A stretch of DNA of 64,000 nt from Armillaria gallica (GCA_037576215.1 JBANDB010000001.1:5394001-5458000), one strand, 5' to 3'. Shown: positions 1-13,734, numbered from the stretch's first letter. Numbers and translations: made by a program. The notes: generated from the sequence alone by a model not told the origin.

Positions 1-1803
1 ATAGGCCATCTGGAAACACCTCACGCCTGAAGCTCAAAATCACTTTAGAACACACTTTGCAGTTCTGAGCTATCTCTACAATAAAGCGGTTAAGAAAATA
101 TCGAAATGAGAATCTGGCAAACATGATCCGGCCTTGTTCATTGATATATATGTTGCTGAGGTCCCCATCCTTTGAAGCATTGGCTGTTAGTCCATGCATG
201 TATTTTCTCAAGGCAATTACTCACAGACAGACCGTCGGTCCAACCATGGGGAGATGTGTGATAGAGCCTACCAAGATAATCTGAGGCAGACTAATTTGAC
301 CATTCAAGATTGATGAACAGAAAATTGGGAAATGCAGCACCTCTAAATCATTGAACTACATAAAGCATATAATTTGAGTAGCATCTACAATATATTTTGA
401 AAAAGCGCACCAATTGAGTATAGAAGTGCAATGACTGAACTGCAGTCAAGGATGCACAGTGCCTGTGAATTGAAGTTCGTGTAGTACCTCCAGACAAGTA
501 TAAGTTCAAAAATGCAAACTAAATTATGATTATTATTTACCATGAAGTATAATCACAGGAAAATCCAGAGATCTGCATACACCATATATTTGGGCAACAC
601 ATGGGTGTCTAGGTTGCACAAGATGAATTTTGCATGAAAACTGCCACAAAATATTGCAGGCATACTTGAGATTCATCAGTTTATCTGCATCTGTATGGAA
701 TTGCTAGTGGATGCATGAGCATCAAAGGATGAGACAGAGCTAGAAAACTCACTTTCATGACATCATCAATCTTCTTGTTGCTGTCATGGTGGGAACAGTA
801 TACACGAACAATTTTAAGTCCTTCACTGTTGTCAACTTCTGCGCTATACTCATCAAGCCTCATGAAGCTGTTTAAAATAGGGCGATATGAAGAAACAATA
901 AGTTCTTTCAAACAGATCTCCCAGCACAGGACATCTCGAACCTGAAATAATGCAACAATCAGTTGGGAGGGTCCTCATACAGAAAGATGAAAGCACAAAT
1001 ACTTTATCAGAACCCCATTTCTTCATTTGAGCATCCGCACTAACCTTGTCAGCTTTCTGGCTCTGCAAGACACCCCATGTGCATATCTCTTCACATATCC
1101 TGTCTGTCTTCTTGTCGATATCAGATATGGTATGCCATTGTGACATCTCGATAGCACTAGTAAGAGCTTCTGTACTGGTCTTTAATCCATCTTTGATGTG
1201 TGAAATAACGAGTCGTGAGTCAACGGCCGTGTGAATCTATCGACCAACCTGAGTAGACACATATTGGTGAGGATTTCAAAACGCACTAGAAAATCTTCCT
1301 TGACCACCCGCACGTGTTCCTGGTAACCCTTGATAGCGTCGGAAATGCTCTTTGCCTTCAAGAGGTGCTTGATCCCCCGGGACTTGCGCCGGGTGCTGTT
1401 TATTTTAGCAATCACATCCATCAAGTGTCTAAAAGGTGCATCATAAGCAAGGATTGAGAATTTGTTTGCGCTCACTCACACTTCAAGCTCTTTACAAACT
1501 TCACGGAAACGCAGAGCGCTACTTTCTCCGTGTGCCGTAACGGTATTTTGAACCATCTCTATTGTCTTCCCTATACTGTCTGCCAAATCTAGGAGATCCT
1601 CATTATTCTTGCCAGCTTTCTGCAACAGCAATCCCGGTTAATGATAAGACAACGAGAGGAGGAGGCTTGTCACATACTTCAATGGCCTCCAGTATGACTA
1701 CAGCACATCCGCAAAGACTTTTGATGTACGGAAATGGGGCCATTTCACCTGCGGCTACGCCAAGCTTGGCCACGTTAATCCAGGATTCCAGTGTGCGAGT
1801 CAT
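1..1803 (-). CDS. Agaricomycete protein with N-terminal MLKL/HeLo-like helical domain (5' part; 3' end beyond window)
   Basis: Read on the minus strand from ATG at 1803. The first exon encodes a Gly/Ala/Leu-rich helix ending VVILEAIE. A 58-bp intron (1677 to 1620, GTATGT...TTGCAG) restores the frame to KAGKNNEDLLDLADSIGKTI. A second 51-bp intron (1479 to 1429) leads into VHLMDVIAKINSTRRKSRGI. This run of amphipathic helices matches the N-terminal helical bundle called MLKL-NTD or HeLo-like in agaricomycete proteins of unknown function. In plant and animal relatives such bundles act at membranes in cell death; that role is inference here. Further exons probably follow at about 1255-1030 and 912-750 (KELIVSSYRPILNSFMRLDE), and coding-like sequence continues to position 1. 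The C-terminal domains are not visible, so the protein class is open. The pair of introns that restores one frame is the main evidence for a real gene. Confidence 0.55.
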
Positions 1804-2019
1804 GGAGGAGGGATATTTGTTGTTGAGAAAGCAAGAGAATAGGTATGGGCACTTGGTTGAGGTTCTGTGGAAGGAAGAGGGCAGGAAGTGAAGAAGACCC
1901 CTTCACTAGGTGCTTCTTATGGCAGGCTTCATTTTCGCACACAAATGATATATCATCCAGCTGAGTATAGCAGTATATATAGCACTAGCGATAATTATAT
2001 AGCTGTCATGATATTACCA

Positions 2020-2487
2020 TTCCCGGTGCCTCTTTAGGAATGACGTTCATCAGCTTCTTATCTCGCTTCATCAGCGGCACCATCGGTCCAGGACACTTTC
2101 GCAGAGTAGCTTCGCTGTCGGGCATGTAAAGTAAAGGAAACGGGATCTCTTTGGGAAGTGCATCGATGAATACAAAAAAATTTCACAAACTGCAAAGCCG
2201 CGTTTGTACATGCCTCTCGACGCCGTACATATTCTGGTCATATTCCGCACCAGAAGCTCATACAAAAACGCCTCTGGCAAAGGGAAAGGCCAAAAATACT
2301 CAAGACAAATAGTACAAAGTTCGTTTCGCTGCCCCTCAAAGCTACCGAAGGATGTACAAGGGTCTCTGAACACATCCATACTGGCCTCAAAGCACGGCAG
2401 CTTGCATCACAAACACACCTTACAGCACTGATTCTAACACTCACCCAGAAACAAGCTCTCGGCGTCTTGTACACGGTCATTCATGGT
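2020..2487 (-). other. Possible small minus-strand gene or exons, unrecognised
   Basis: On the minus strand an ATG near 2485 opens MNDRVQDAESLFLG followed by a GTGAGT donor. Lower down, near 2160-2020, an uninterrupted segment reads LPKEIPFPLLYMPDSEATL and then MVPLMKRDKKLMNVIPKEA before a stop. I could not join these into one open frame by hand and do not recognise a family. It lies directly upstream of the helical-domain gene in the same orientation and could be a neighbour or a pseudogene. Confidence 0.25.
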
Positions 2488-2680
2488 CTATACACTACAA
2501 GTTAGGTGTATGACAAGTACCTATACTTTTCTAACCGAACTTCGTGACTTCGCTTGGTTCATTCCCGAACGTCGTCCAAAGACTCCGAACATCTTCAACA
2601 ACAATGATGTCCAAGTCCGCATATCGTGTATCGGAAACTTCCGAAAAGCCTTATAAGAAAGACGGCCGAATAATACCCAT

Positions 2681-2784
2681 ATAAGAAACAAGTTCGGCAA
2701 ATAAGCTGTAGTAATGACCCGGAATGGACATTATCACGGCAAGAATTCCCGATCAGCACCTTATTACCGGAACTTGTTCCTTAT
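2681..2784. repeat. Short inverted repeat (25-bp arms, about 54-bp spacer)
   Basis: Positions 2681-2705 and the reverse complement of 2760-2784 agree at about 21 of 25 bases around the core AACAAGTTC. It lies in AT-rich sequence between genes and looks like a small hairpin or MITE remnant. No coding potential is seen. Confidence 0.4.
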
Positions 2785-5339
2785 GTGTCCTTATAACCTA
2801 TTTTGGACATTTCCGACATGAGCCGACGGTGCCGTCGTTGAAGCTGATGCTATCCTGGCCAGAGTAGACGATTCCGGATACGATACCTTTCGCCGCGACG
2901 TCTACATAAGCGTCGTCGAGACTCGAGAACCTGTGGGAGAGTCCTGAAGGAAAGCCGTCGGTTACAAGTTCGATCGTTCTTTTGCGCTAGCGCTGAGACT
3001 AGATTTCAGCGGAGTGCAGAGAAATAAGCATGCCAAACAGACGAGTGGCTCGGGATAGCCACCCCGCACCGTACAACCGCGGAACGATGGAGTGGCTGTG
3101 CAGCACTTTTTCTCGTTCCCTTGTACCACCACTGCTTCGGCTCTCGCCCCTCGACATTGCCTATTTTCACAGCTATAGCCTGTATGGTGTGGTCCCTTTT
3201 CGATTTAACTTAATAATTCGTTGATTTAGGTAAATTTCACACAAGACCGTACTATGCGCAACCCCAAAACGACGGCCGCTTGTGAACACCTTCATCTAGG
3301 ACAGGATCGAAACCCATCTCCACCCGCCACTGCTGCGATACGACCTTGATACCCGCTGAGACCTGTCCCGTATCCCATACACGATCATCACCCTTAGTTA
3401 CTGTCGGGCATGCAGTCCTGGCACGTCAATATCACTGAGGATTCCAAATCAGACCCCATTTCGCATCGGGAGGACACCCGGAACGCAATCGCAACCACAA
3501 CAGCCAACGGCGACGACGAGAGGGTGGAGATTTCAGGATCGGACTGGTAGACGATGGCGAAAGGCTACAGGGCAGAGAGTGAGGACAACGGACGGCAATG
3601 GAGTAGCACGGTATGAGGATGGAACAGAGTGAAGAACGGTCCAACGACGCCAGCGGCTCTCTGATGCATATGGACATCGATTCTTCTGCTGAAGACACAG
3701 CGGACGACGCCAAGACGACGACGACGACCGTGCCGCTGCCAGCCTTGGCCCTTAATATTCGCTCCAGGTCCCAATATTCCCTACCTCCGTGCTTCCCCCA
3801 TTTCCAACCCAGGGAACACAATCCTGTCACCCGTTTGGCCCTACGATGCGTGGTCATCATCAATAGGCGCTACCCGACCCTTACCCCACATCGGATTCCT
3901 TGATGATATCTGTTTTCTGTCGCGAATCTTCAGCTTCATGGCCTGCATGTTAACCGTCTCCATAACATCGCGACTTGGTTCTTTTGGTTGGAAATCTTTT
4001 CATCTTGTGTACGTGAATTAATATTCTTCTTCCTCTGGTTACTCATGATATATAAATGGCATTTAGGTTGTGCGCAGTGCTCTTGTCATCAAAGTCTGTT
4101 CCAAAATGCGCTAATCCTGCCTAAACGAACCACCCCTTCCGCAATGAAGGCTCTCGACGCTACCGCCCAGCAAACACGACCCTAACTCGCGCATTTTATG
4201 CTTCAGAATTTACGTGATCTTGCCAATTACAGTTACAGCCACTCCCGGATGACCTATCAGCGTCTATATAGACCTGGGTAGGAGCGTGTCTGAGAGTCAT
4301 GACAACAGTAGGGACATTGGCGGCGACGCCGTGATGGATTTCTATGACAAACTGGGCTCAGCAATGCCACGTACCGAGCTATCTATAGTCCCGATGAGCA
4401 GACAAGTAATGGATGCGATCTCACTCAAAAAGCGCCCTACTCGTCCCTACACGCGCGCGCGGCTGATTCGACCGGTGTGTCAGCAACTATTGGTGTCGGG
4501 GACCTCAACACATCTCGATGCACGTCGACGTCTACAGCCCACCTGCATGTGCCTGCATTTTATTGTATACCGCTGCTTGCACGGTGCACCAGATCCCTTT
4601 TCTGCTGTTGTATGGCTAGATAGCATCACTATGCGGAAAAGCAGTCGGTTTCCCGTCCTCCAAATCTTTCTTTGGATTTTTGTATTTCTTATCTATAATG
4701 AAAATTCAATATCTACTGTATCACGTCTGGTGTGCGATTCCCAATTCTCCGCACTGTACAGAGTCATGGATAGCTAGAGGTGTCATCGACGATGGAGGAG
4801 GTGACGGAGTGGAAAAGAAGTGTGACCACGCGATTTTATTTGAAGAAAGGTCACAGCGATTATAAAAGGGAGATAGTAGATAGATGATGCGGAGTAAAAC
4901 TTGGAAAGAAGGAGTAAGAAAGAAATCGAAGTCGATCTCGAACGTGGGACGTCGGCAACTTCCTCTTTTGTCTGTACCACATCTTCGATTCTCTCTTCCA
5001 TAGAGCTGGCGTTCCAATGTCCACCCCTTCCACCACCTCCCCCAACGTTTTCCAGAGATTGCCGGTGTTCCACTGCACGTTCGTTTAATGGATCCGAGTC
5101 TTTCCCACCACGTTCAACAACCTCGTGCTAAATCTGCGCCAAGACACGGGATGGATAGGATGACTATCGACGAAGACGGCGGAGGTAGGGGCTTTAGGTG
5201 GTCAGAGGGAAGGGCTTCAAAGAATCGATACAATCTTCCGTTGGAGAACTGAGGGAGGGCTTCTTCTGAGGTACGTGTTCACTGTTAGTATTACGATTTT
5301 CGATAACTGAAGCTAGCGTCATCTGAACAGGCACCGGAG
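2785..5339. other. No recognisable gene; one stretch resembles sequence near 33.9 kb
   Basis: Several short open frames are present but none shows a family I recognise. About 90 bp at 3083-3175 (reading MEWLCSTF...) resembles 33853-33940 (reading MIEWLCSFF...), so both may be remnants of one exon. The segment is CpG-rich compared with the repeats to the right. Confidence 0.4.
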
Positions 5340-6840
5340 GACGATTTGGAGGGATGTGGCTTTCCGTCATTTTCTGCGGAGCCGTACGGCAGCTCGTCGT
5401 GCATATTTACTGACGACAATCGATCAAACGAAAAGTATCAGAAAGAAATTGCGGCACACGAGACCAAGTGTGACCAACTTGAGCATTCTGCTAAAGTCAC
5501 CCTCAATCGTCTCAGCGACGTGACGAACAGCTTGTATCTAAGGCCTCAAATTTAGTTGAGGACTTGTCGACTACACCATCCGCGACCACAGTGCCCATCA
5601 CCACGTCCTTAGTAGGCTCGACGCAACTGCTGGAAGACGTCGACGAACCCCTACCACCCTTCCGTGCCGGTTTCCAACTGCATGGTTCCCAGAACACGTT
5701 ACTGATTGATAACTTTGGGAGAGGACCTTTGAACATGTTCGCGCAGGAACTTGTAAGGCTTTCCGCTTTTCTTTCATTTTCTAAGCTAACACTGTATAAT
5801 CACAGACCATCGACATTGATGAGTTTGTTCCTGTCAAATATCACCGATGGATCTCTTGCTACGCTCCAGCTTAGCCTGCCCTGGAAAGATCCCATCGACT
5901 GTGCCTTCGATGTATCCTGTCCACTACCCAACGCTCCCAAGACCTTCGTCGTTAAGCACCAAAAAGCAATGGACCTTTGCCTATACCCACATCTCCTTCG
6001 CGAGCACGGATAGTTCCCTGGAGAGAAGGCCCCGTTCCTTTCCGTCACATGGTCCCTTCCTTCGCCTATTCCCAAACGTTACTGCATCACGACATCACCA
6101 TCGCGCACACGGCCAGCTGGTTGGGCAAGCTCTTTGACGAAGAGGCCATCGTATGGGAGAAGAAGACCAATAATTGACTGCACTGGCGAGGCCGTACGAC
6201 GGGAATCCCTCTCGTTCAGGACATGGAATGGCAACTTTCGCACCATACACGGATGATGGATTAGGTTGAAAAGGGCATAGATGGCGATGCGATAATTTTG
6301 GCGCTACCGAGGTCGAGGGGAGAGCTGGTGGGGAAAGGCAAGTTGGTCCGGAAGGCGAGGTATGGGTCGGAGATGCAGGAGTTTGCGGAGGCAGTCACAG
6401 AAAGTGCAGGCGAGGTACAACTATACTTTTGATGTCAGCGTCCGAGTCTTATTTCGGTTTCTTTCTTTCGTTGCTCAATGCCTCTTTCATGTAGGTCGAC
6501 GGCAACACATGATCTGGACGTTTTGAATGGCTCCTGTCCTCTCGGGGACACATCTTCAAGTCGACTATCTATCCTAAATGGTTCGTAACGCCGTAGCTAA
6601 TACGTATTTAGCTGAACTTGTGCAGGTTCACAGATAGGCTGACGCCCTGGGTGCACTACCAAGCAAACTACTCAGATCCCTGGGACGCGCTTTTGCTCTT
6701 TCGTGGCGATCTGTAAAGGGATAACAACCATGAAGATCTGGCAAGAAAGATTGCTTCCGCAGCTGGATTGGGTCTCATCTTCTGGAGAAAGGAGGACGCG
6801 ACGGCGTATAATTATGGGTTCGTCTCCAACCTCATTGTTT
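5340..6840 (+). pseudogene. CAP10-like glycosyltransferase family 90 pseudogene, copy 1
   Basis: Plus-strand exons show the GT90/CAP10 order: an upstream segment (GSTQLLEDVDEPLPPF, near 5615-5660), an intron at about 5751-5808 (GTAAGG...CACAG), then KTFVVKHQKAMDLCLYPHLL (near 5940-6000), a long middle exon ending WEKKTNN, the LHWRGRTTGI core (near 6178-6206), and a C-terminal exon with SGRFEWLLSS and FTDRLTPWVHYQ (about 6510-6670) after a further intron. GT90 enzymes include the cryptococcal CAP10 capsule protein and xylosyl/glucosyltransferases of the secretory pathway. This copy is broken: a frame change near 5860-5880, TAG at about 6010 (the related copy at 30.6 kb has CAG), TGA just before LHWRG (CGA in the related copy), TGA before SGRF and TAA after FRGDL. 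The start codon was not identified. Confidence 0.7.
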
Positions 6841-7778
6841 CTTATTTTCCATGGTTAATTTCTGGGTACAGAGTGTTAGGCAAAACGATAGCCTTTGTGA
6901 ATCATTTCTGGGGTTTGAGAGCGAGAGGGAAGTAGACCGCCATTGGATGTGCTTCGATGTAGATGATCTCACAACCGATGGCATCCCGAAGCGTCAGGAG
7001 TTCTAATCGATGCTCAGCCTCCTTCGGTTACGATACCGCGTAGGCTTTTGACCCCCGCGGATTTGAGCATACCCCAGTCTCGAAGTTGGAATCCTTTCCA
7101 GCCCCACATCCGGTAGTCTTCTATGAGTGCTTGTGGCGAGTACAGTTGACGCTTTTTGGACTCGAATCATTTAATCCAATTTTATGACATCATCGTAAGA
7201 TAATGCTCCTTCGCCGCGATTACGAAGAGAAGCATGAACACCGATTTCTAGTTGACTCGGCCGGACCGCGAGCGACGGGGCCACGCCCTTTGTTTCCTCA
7301 TAGATCAGCACAAGTTTCCAGAGATCACGAAGGGAAGCAGTGTTACAACAACATCCTCGCGACTTAATTCTTCAGTACGAAGTGTATCGGCTCCTTACGA
7401 ATCATTCGGGACAGGCAGCACCGGTCGACGGTGATCCCACCGTTGATCTTCTGAAGATTCTTTGTCCATCTGGATAGATAGCAAATGAAATTTTCTTACA
7501 TCTTTCTCAAAGTCTGAAACACGTCGGATGTGCTTCAAGAACTACTGTTCGTCAGCGTCTCGCCGGCATTACGAAGACCTCAACATCTATAGTAATAGAA
7601 TTGGTGTCAGGCGGTCCTAGCTCCACACCAGTTGGCAGTCCATACGTCTGCGTTTTCCTGCCGATATCCGACTATTTCCACGACTTGGCCGATATCCAGG
7701 AATGCGATGAATACGGTGGACCTTCTTTATAAACTGGACGTTTCATTGATTGGTTGATTCTACTTCCTACTTCCCGTC
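6841..7778. other. No recognisable gene
   Basis: This may include the last decayed exon of the GT90 pseudogene (6870-7000). Short frames near 7250-7440 match nothing I recognise. Sequence just before 7779 is the presumed promoter and 5' leader of the next gene; no clear TATA motif was seen. Confidence 0.35.
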
Positions 7779-9122
7779 ATGACGCCCACAGCAGCCCAAC
7801 TTGAGCCAAGGTTGGCTCAATTTTACTCCGACGATGTTCGCGTACCTTTACCATGTAAGCTCTACAATTTATTCATCATCTGCAGCTCTTTGTTTACAAG
7901 TAGGCAGATGTCACAATGGTTTTGATCCTCTGGGAATACTGCATAACATTGGACGACGAGGTCCGTGCATTATAACTTTATAATCAACCAACTTGTGACT
8001 CAAGCTCTCGCCGAAACGTTCAGATAAAATTTTTCTGGGTGTGTGGTCATCATTTCGCTACTATAGGGTACTGCTCACGCTATGACAGTTCTCAAAATTG
8101 TCCTGGATCAAATGCTTATTTTTCGCGGTATATCGCTCTGTGTCTCGTGCCCCAGATTGCTGATAAGTCTTAGAATCGCTACATTCGTGTAGTGTTGAAC
8201 GTTTGGCTTGTCGTCATGGCTGACCTCTTCAATTCTGACATTGGTGATACGATCAGACTATGTCCTGAAGATTGGACGACTCGGGCAACTGCTTTGGTCT
8301 CGAATATCTGCGGCGAGGTCTTGTACCCTTCAGCGATTGCATACGGTAAGTTTGTTGTTATAGTTTTTGTGGGAACGCGATCTACAGCCTAAATTATGTA
8401 GTCCTGTTGCAGGTCCTAATCATGGATAGTATTCTCATACTACGTGTTTGGGCTATGTCAGGCAGACGAAGAAACGTCCTGTGTATTCTTTCTCTGTTTC
8501 TCCTGCTTAGTACGGGCGCGTCAGCGTTTCTATATGATTATGAGGGTCATTTCTCTGACTTTATCTACTGGTGATCTACCACTCTTCATTCCTTGTCCAC
8601 TCATGTTTATATGATAATTCTTCAGGATCAATTCAGGATTCCAATGCTCGTCTTTGAATTCCTCCTGTTTCTCACAGCGGCAATTTATGGGTTACGTGGA
8701 GTGAAACTCACCCGAATTCTCACCCAAGTGTGTCACAATTTTGGTCCTAAGCCAATCATGCGTCTACTCCTTAGGGACAGCGTCTTCTACTTTGTGATGT
8801 ACACTATGTCGTTCGCCTTCTCCTTATTACACTCATGTTTGTCACCTAGTGTTGCCTGCTGCTATCCCATTCTTGTCTTGCTGGTGCGCAATTAACGTTT
8901 ACAAGAGAGACATGATCTGCTGATCCCAATGATTAGGTAGACAATACGATGGGCCTCACCCTCATGAGCATTTCCATCACACGTATGCTTCTTAGGTTAC
9001 ACAAGCGTGCAGAAGCAGACTTGAACATCCCACGCACCCAAGACATCGAGCTGGCGACTGTCCAATTTGCAAACCCAATAACAGAAGCATCCATGGCCTC
9101 TGCCAGTGATACTTACGCCTGA
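7779..9122 (+). CDS. DUF6533-family multi-pass membrane protein
   Basis: ATG at 7779 gives MTPTAAQLEPRLAQFYSDDV. A 53-bp intron (7855-7907) joins to YVTMVLILWEYCITLDDEV, which carries the hydrophobic helix plus LDDEV signature typical of DUF6533, a domain widespread in agaricomycete membrane proteins. Later exons add more hydrophobic helices: VLIMDSILILRVWAMSG (about 8415-8470), IPMLVFEFLLFLTAAIYGL (about 8640-8695) and RDSVFYFVMYTMSFAFSLL (about 8775-8830). The last exon begins near 8938 and ends at TGA 9120-9122. Exon limits between 7990 and 8400 were not resolved, so one lesion cannot be excluded, but no obvious in-frame stop is needed in the exons read. Codons are CpG-rich, unlike the repeats. 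Function is unknown; the protein probably has about five to seven membrane passes. Confidence 0.6.
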
Positions 9123-10295
9123 ATGAGCCTCATTGAGAAGAGATGGTAATTTTTGGGACAGGCGAGATTCTGCAGATATTGTCGTCTGTATCCCTCAATT
9201 GTTCAGATACAGAGGATGCTAACTTCGTTCCTTGATAGATTATCGTCGCGGACATCTGTGCCTTAGGTCAGTGAGGGCTCGATACGGTTATTATTGAGTA
9301 GATAGGGTACGAAAGGATATAGCTTATACATATTATACAGGAGGCAGAATAACACATTATGATACCAGCGCGCCGTAAGGGCCTGAACCGACGGCGAATC
9401 TGAAAGAAAAACATCCGGCTACTGCATTTCCCTGCGCGGAGAAGACAGCTGGTAAAATTTCTGCTGACTATGTACTTATTAGCCCATCAGCAGGACTAAT
9501 GCCAATACATCGATAGATGAACATTGGTAGTAGCTAACGGAGTATTCGTTACTGTAACGTTGTCCTAACTGCTGAGACGTGAAGAAGGCAGAGCACTACA
9601 ACTTGCCACAGTCACCACCGTTATGGTCCTTTAGGCTCAGGACTCGGTGGACGTGCTAACAAGACGAGTGAAGTACATCATTAGTACTCTCTTGACAACA
9701 TGACGGATTCGTGAAAGGTAGCAGAGTGTTTTATGCATGGAGATTGCCAGTTAGGATAGCAGTCGGTAGTACTCTATCGGATATCCAGGGCTGAGGAAGA
9801 CGCGTCCAGTAGGGATCAGGATGAGTCAAGACGCCGTAAATACTGTCATTCAACTGCAGAGAATGCATGACCTTGCCATTGTGAGTTACCTTGCTTGTCA
9901 AGGTCTCTCAAGGTCTAAAATCTTCGCTTACCAAGCCATGAGCTGCACGTGACATGATGTAACATCAGTGTCATGGCTTAGTAATTTAACTTATATATTT
10001 TCACTCGTTCCACCACCAATGCTACGTGATGTCCAATGCCTCTACTACTCCTGATGTGTCTGGCACCAACTCTATGGCCATGGAAGACTTCTGAGTTCTG
10101 ACAATCAGGAGGTCACCATAAACATTGACACTGACTCTGTCATGACCACCATTCACATCAAGATATTCAAGACGTCAAGACGTCAACTCAGCCTAACTGA
10201 TGATCAAATCAAAGAAGAGTCTACAAGAGCTCGGTATCAATATTTTTGGAGTGCTCTGAATGCAAGGGGTTGCGGCCTGGAAAGCCAGCACATCG

Positions 10296-10350
10296 GGTTG
10301 GTTGGTTGGTTGGTTCCAGGAGGCCTTAAAATTTTTTTTGCCCCCCCCCC
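10296..10350. repeat. (GGTT)5 microsatellite followed by T8 and C10 runs
   Basis: Five GGTT units occupy 10296-10315. An 8-T run (10332-10339) and a 10-C run (10341-10350) follow within 25 bp. A related AGGCCTTAAAA...TTTTT stretch recurs near 10625, so this may be the tail of a small dispersed repeat. Confidence 0.6.
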
Positions 10351-13300
10351 TCTGTATAGAGGAATAAGGTTATCCTGGGTGCAATATATGTGTTATTTGG
10401 TGTGAAAGAGCACCTGTCTGATCATGTGTGTCCTGTAGGAGGCTCAACACATCTCTCAGGATGTCTGGGGCAGACTGGGGTAAGTCGGATGCAAGATGGG
10501 GTAGCTTCAGGTCCGGGACTTGAGAGATTGCTGATGGCTGTGAGGTCCCCAAATGGCAGGATTGGATGACTCAGCACCTATTCTTGGTATGTTATTCCCA
10601 TGCCAGTCAGTCAGTTGCCTCAAGCAGGCCTTAAAAATATTTTTGACCCAATATGATTTTTTAGGTTTTTGCAACCTCCTTGTCTGAATGTCCAATTCAG
10701 GATTCCTCCTGGCAATGACACACTAGCAGGCCTCCTCTTCTGCTCACCATTTTTCAAGAGCTAAATGTGCCTGCTCCTCTCCCATTTGAATCTAAATTTA
10801 TCTTGCCCTTCATTCATTTATTTCCCCATGACTGACTGTGGCCCTACCAACGGCATGATGTGATTGAACAGCCTCTGTTTGGCTGTCTTTTGGTTTACCG
10901 AGCACTCTCAGCATGACAATCTATTTTGAGGAACATGCATTTGAAATGGTGCAAAAGTTGTTATCAAGGTTGTACACTGCTCAAGCCATGAACTAGAAGT
11001 GATATGGTTTCTTTCGACCTCTCCAATTTGAGAGCATCAGATAAACCACTATATTCAAATTTCATGCATTCAAAGATCCTGTCCTTGTCCTATCTATGCA
11101 CAATGAGAGTCAACAGAATAAACATGTTGCACACTTTGGCATTGGCACAGCCAAGCTTGATGGTAATATTCGGCACTAATTTATTCTTGAACCTGACAGT
11201 CTGAACACCCAGAGATGGCCTCCATGACTGTCAATTTTCTGTGGGCAACATGGCCAATGGTACCTGCGGTGGTGGTTCTCTCTAGCTAGGGTGCTGTGTC
11301 TTCTGAAAAAAGGTTGACAGATGCCAGGAGCTGCATAATGTGGTTGCTGGTTGAGTTTAGTGAAATCTGAGTCAACAATGCCTTCATCCTTGGATATTAG
11401 TAGTGTATCATTGACCCATGAAATGACATTGTTGTACTCAGAAATATGTACAAAGAAAGCTGTACAAACACTGCTCAAGCAAGGTATGAAAGTTGTTGAC
11501 TGACAACTGCTAGTAGTAGTATGCATACGTGTTTCTTGAGTCAAAGATCTTGTGATTGCCATGAGTTTTCATTTTGGATCCTGTAAATTTTGCATTTCTT
11601 CCTCTGATGGTCACTACAACAAGCTGACTGTTGCTGAAGCCATCAGCATGGACATATTTGGCTCAATACATACAAAGGCGTGTACTACTCATCTGAAGGT
11701 TTTACTTTTTACTGACTAATTAAGTGCTTTATCAGAGATATCTGAGTCTTGGTTGTCAGCATCAAGGTAAGCTAAACTGTAGTGACTGTTTCACTAACAG
11801 ATTTTTTCCCAGTCTTCGGTCCACCAACTTGAAAGGCAATGCCACACTAGGTGTGTTGGCCACTGCTCATTAACTACTGCAAGTTGTGCTAATAATATCG
11901 CAGGTTTTATCATGAATGCATCATTTTTCTCAGGTACAGCCACCTTATTCTATTGTACCCTTTTCTTCCAATGACTGTTCAATTGATTGCAGAGGAAGCT
12001 TGACTGAAGGACCAGGACAGTGGTTGTGATAAAGGAGTTAAGTAACTGGGTATGTCCACTAAGCCATTCATTTTTTTCATCATTGCTCAAGTTTTGTTCA
12101 TATCTCACTGCTTTCATAGCATGTCGCAACCTGGGTTATTCTACACATGCACAAGTCCTAGGTCTCTCAGACCATCATTGGCTGTCACTTGCAGGAAACT
12201 CAAGGAGTCAAGTTCAGTACAGGTGATAGATGACTTGGATGTCAAATTTATAGATATGAAAGGTGCATACCTCCTCTCTAGTTCCTGTGCAATTGCTGAG
12301 TGTGCATGTTAGAGTTTTGTTTAGGTGGGAACGTGGCACAGCTCAAAAGTACACATCGTAGATATGGCTTACTGAACAAATTTGAAAGGTATATTGCATG
12401 TTATTGACAGTGGCTGCTCTTACTAACGAGATGTACATAGTTACATGTGAACTGAACAGTGTGCATAAGGAAAGGAAATGGTACTATAGGAAAGGAGAGG
12501 CAGGATGCTAGCACATACAAGTATGGGGTAGCAAGTGTAGAGAGAATGTATGGAGAGAATGGTACATGCATTACAGGGGGAGTGGATGACTGGCCATGAG
12601 GGTGAGGTGCAGCAAGCATTGAACATGAGATGAGTCAGGCAGAGGGAGTTGTCATGGTCTGTGGCAGAAGTTATTTGTTGAAAAAACATGTTAATGACAG
12701 CTGTATGGGGTGATATGCCTGTCAGGCATACACCCTTTAAAAACATGTGTAAATTAACATTTTCTGGCAATACAACAGTATTACATGGTACCAATCAGTA
12801 CGACATGAAAAGAAAGTAATACATTGTAACATTAAAAGGGCCACCTGGCAACTTTGAAATGAGCTGTTCTAACACTTGAATAGAAGATCAGGTATTCTAC
12901 CCAGTCGACTGAAGGTCCAGGCTGTGGCTCATATGGTGTAATCGCCTGGCATCCTGGCAGAGGTTATCAGATCACCTGGCGATTGATCTAGTACAATTGA
13001 TCAACCTGGTAGCTGCTGATGAGATAATATCTGCCAGGCAGAGAGTTTAGCCTCACCAGGCTGGGTCAGCAAGTATATTAGTCAGTCGTAAGACATTGGC
13101 AATAGTGTATCAGTAGAATAGTATAAATACAGTGCATGTATCTAGCAGGGAAGGAGGTTTCTAACCCCCAGAATGCTACCAGGCAAATAGTACAGGTTTA
13201 ATTAGTTAAGAGCTTCGAGTCATAGACTCACCTGGAATAGAAATATTGTGACCTGGTCACTTTGTGTGTGCAAGAACAGTAAAGCAAGCAAGCAGTATAA

Positions 13301-13734
13301 GCTAGAAACAGAAAGACAAGACCCAAGAAACAGTTCAGAACCAGTCAGAGTGTTTTAAGTTACAACCAGGCACAAAGTATCAGTATTGAAACTGCACCAG
13401 GCAGCCAGCACAAGTTCAGAACCTGCATCAGGCAGTTATTCTGTATCAGTTTAAGTTTGTGTTCAGTAACACATCGAGCTTAGAGTGAAAATGCAATATA
13501 TCTTTTATATACAATCATATTCATTGCACCCAGAACTTGTAAACTACAGTACAAAGTGTCACAACCTGGTATAATATACCTCCCTTTGAACCGCAATTAC
13601 TGAGTGTTAGTGTAGTGTGTTGTGTGTAGCACACCACATCTTCATAGGTGCTCAGCACCTTTCAGGGGGTCTACTAGTGGCTCAAAGGAGTGGATCAAAA
13701 GGAGGAGCACCAGTGCTTGCTGTGATTGGTTAAT

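Noticed and set aside
10296..10315. GGTT repeat as an internal telomere tract
   Set aside because: Only five units of a tetranucleotide, not the TTAGGG-type fungal telomere; a simple microsatellite.
12863..13562. A Copia-type solo LTR in the CCAGGC-rich stretch
   Set aside because: TG...CA-like ends and a TATA motif can be chosen, but no target duplication and no second copy were found, so it is mentioned only as a possibility.
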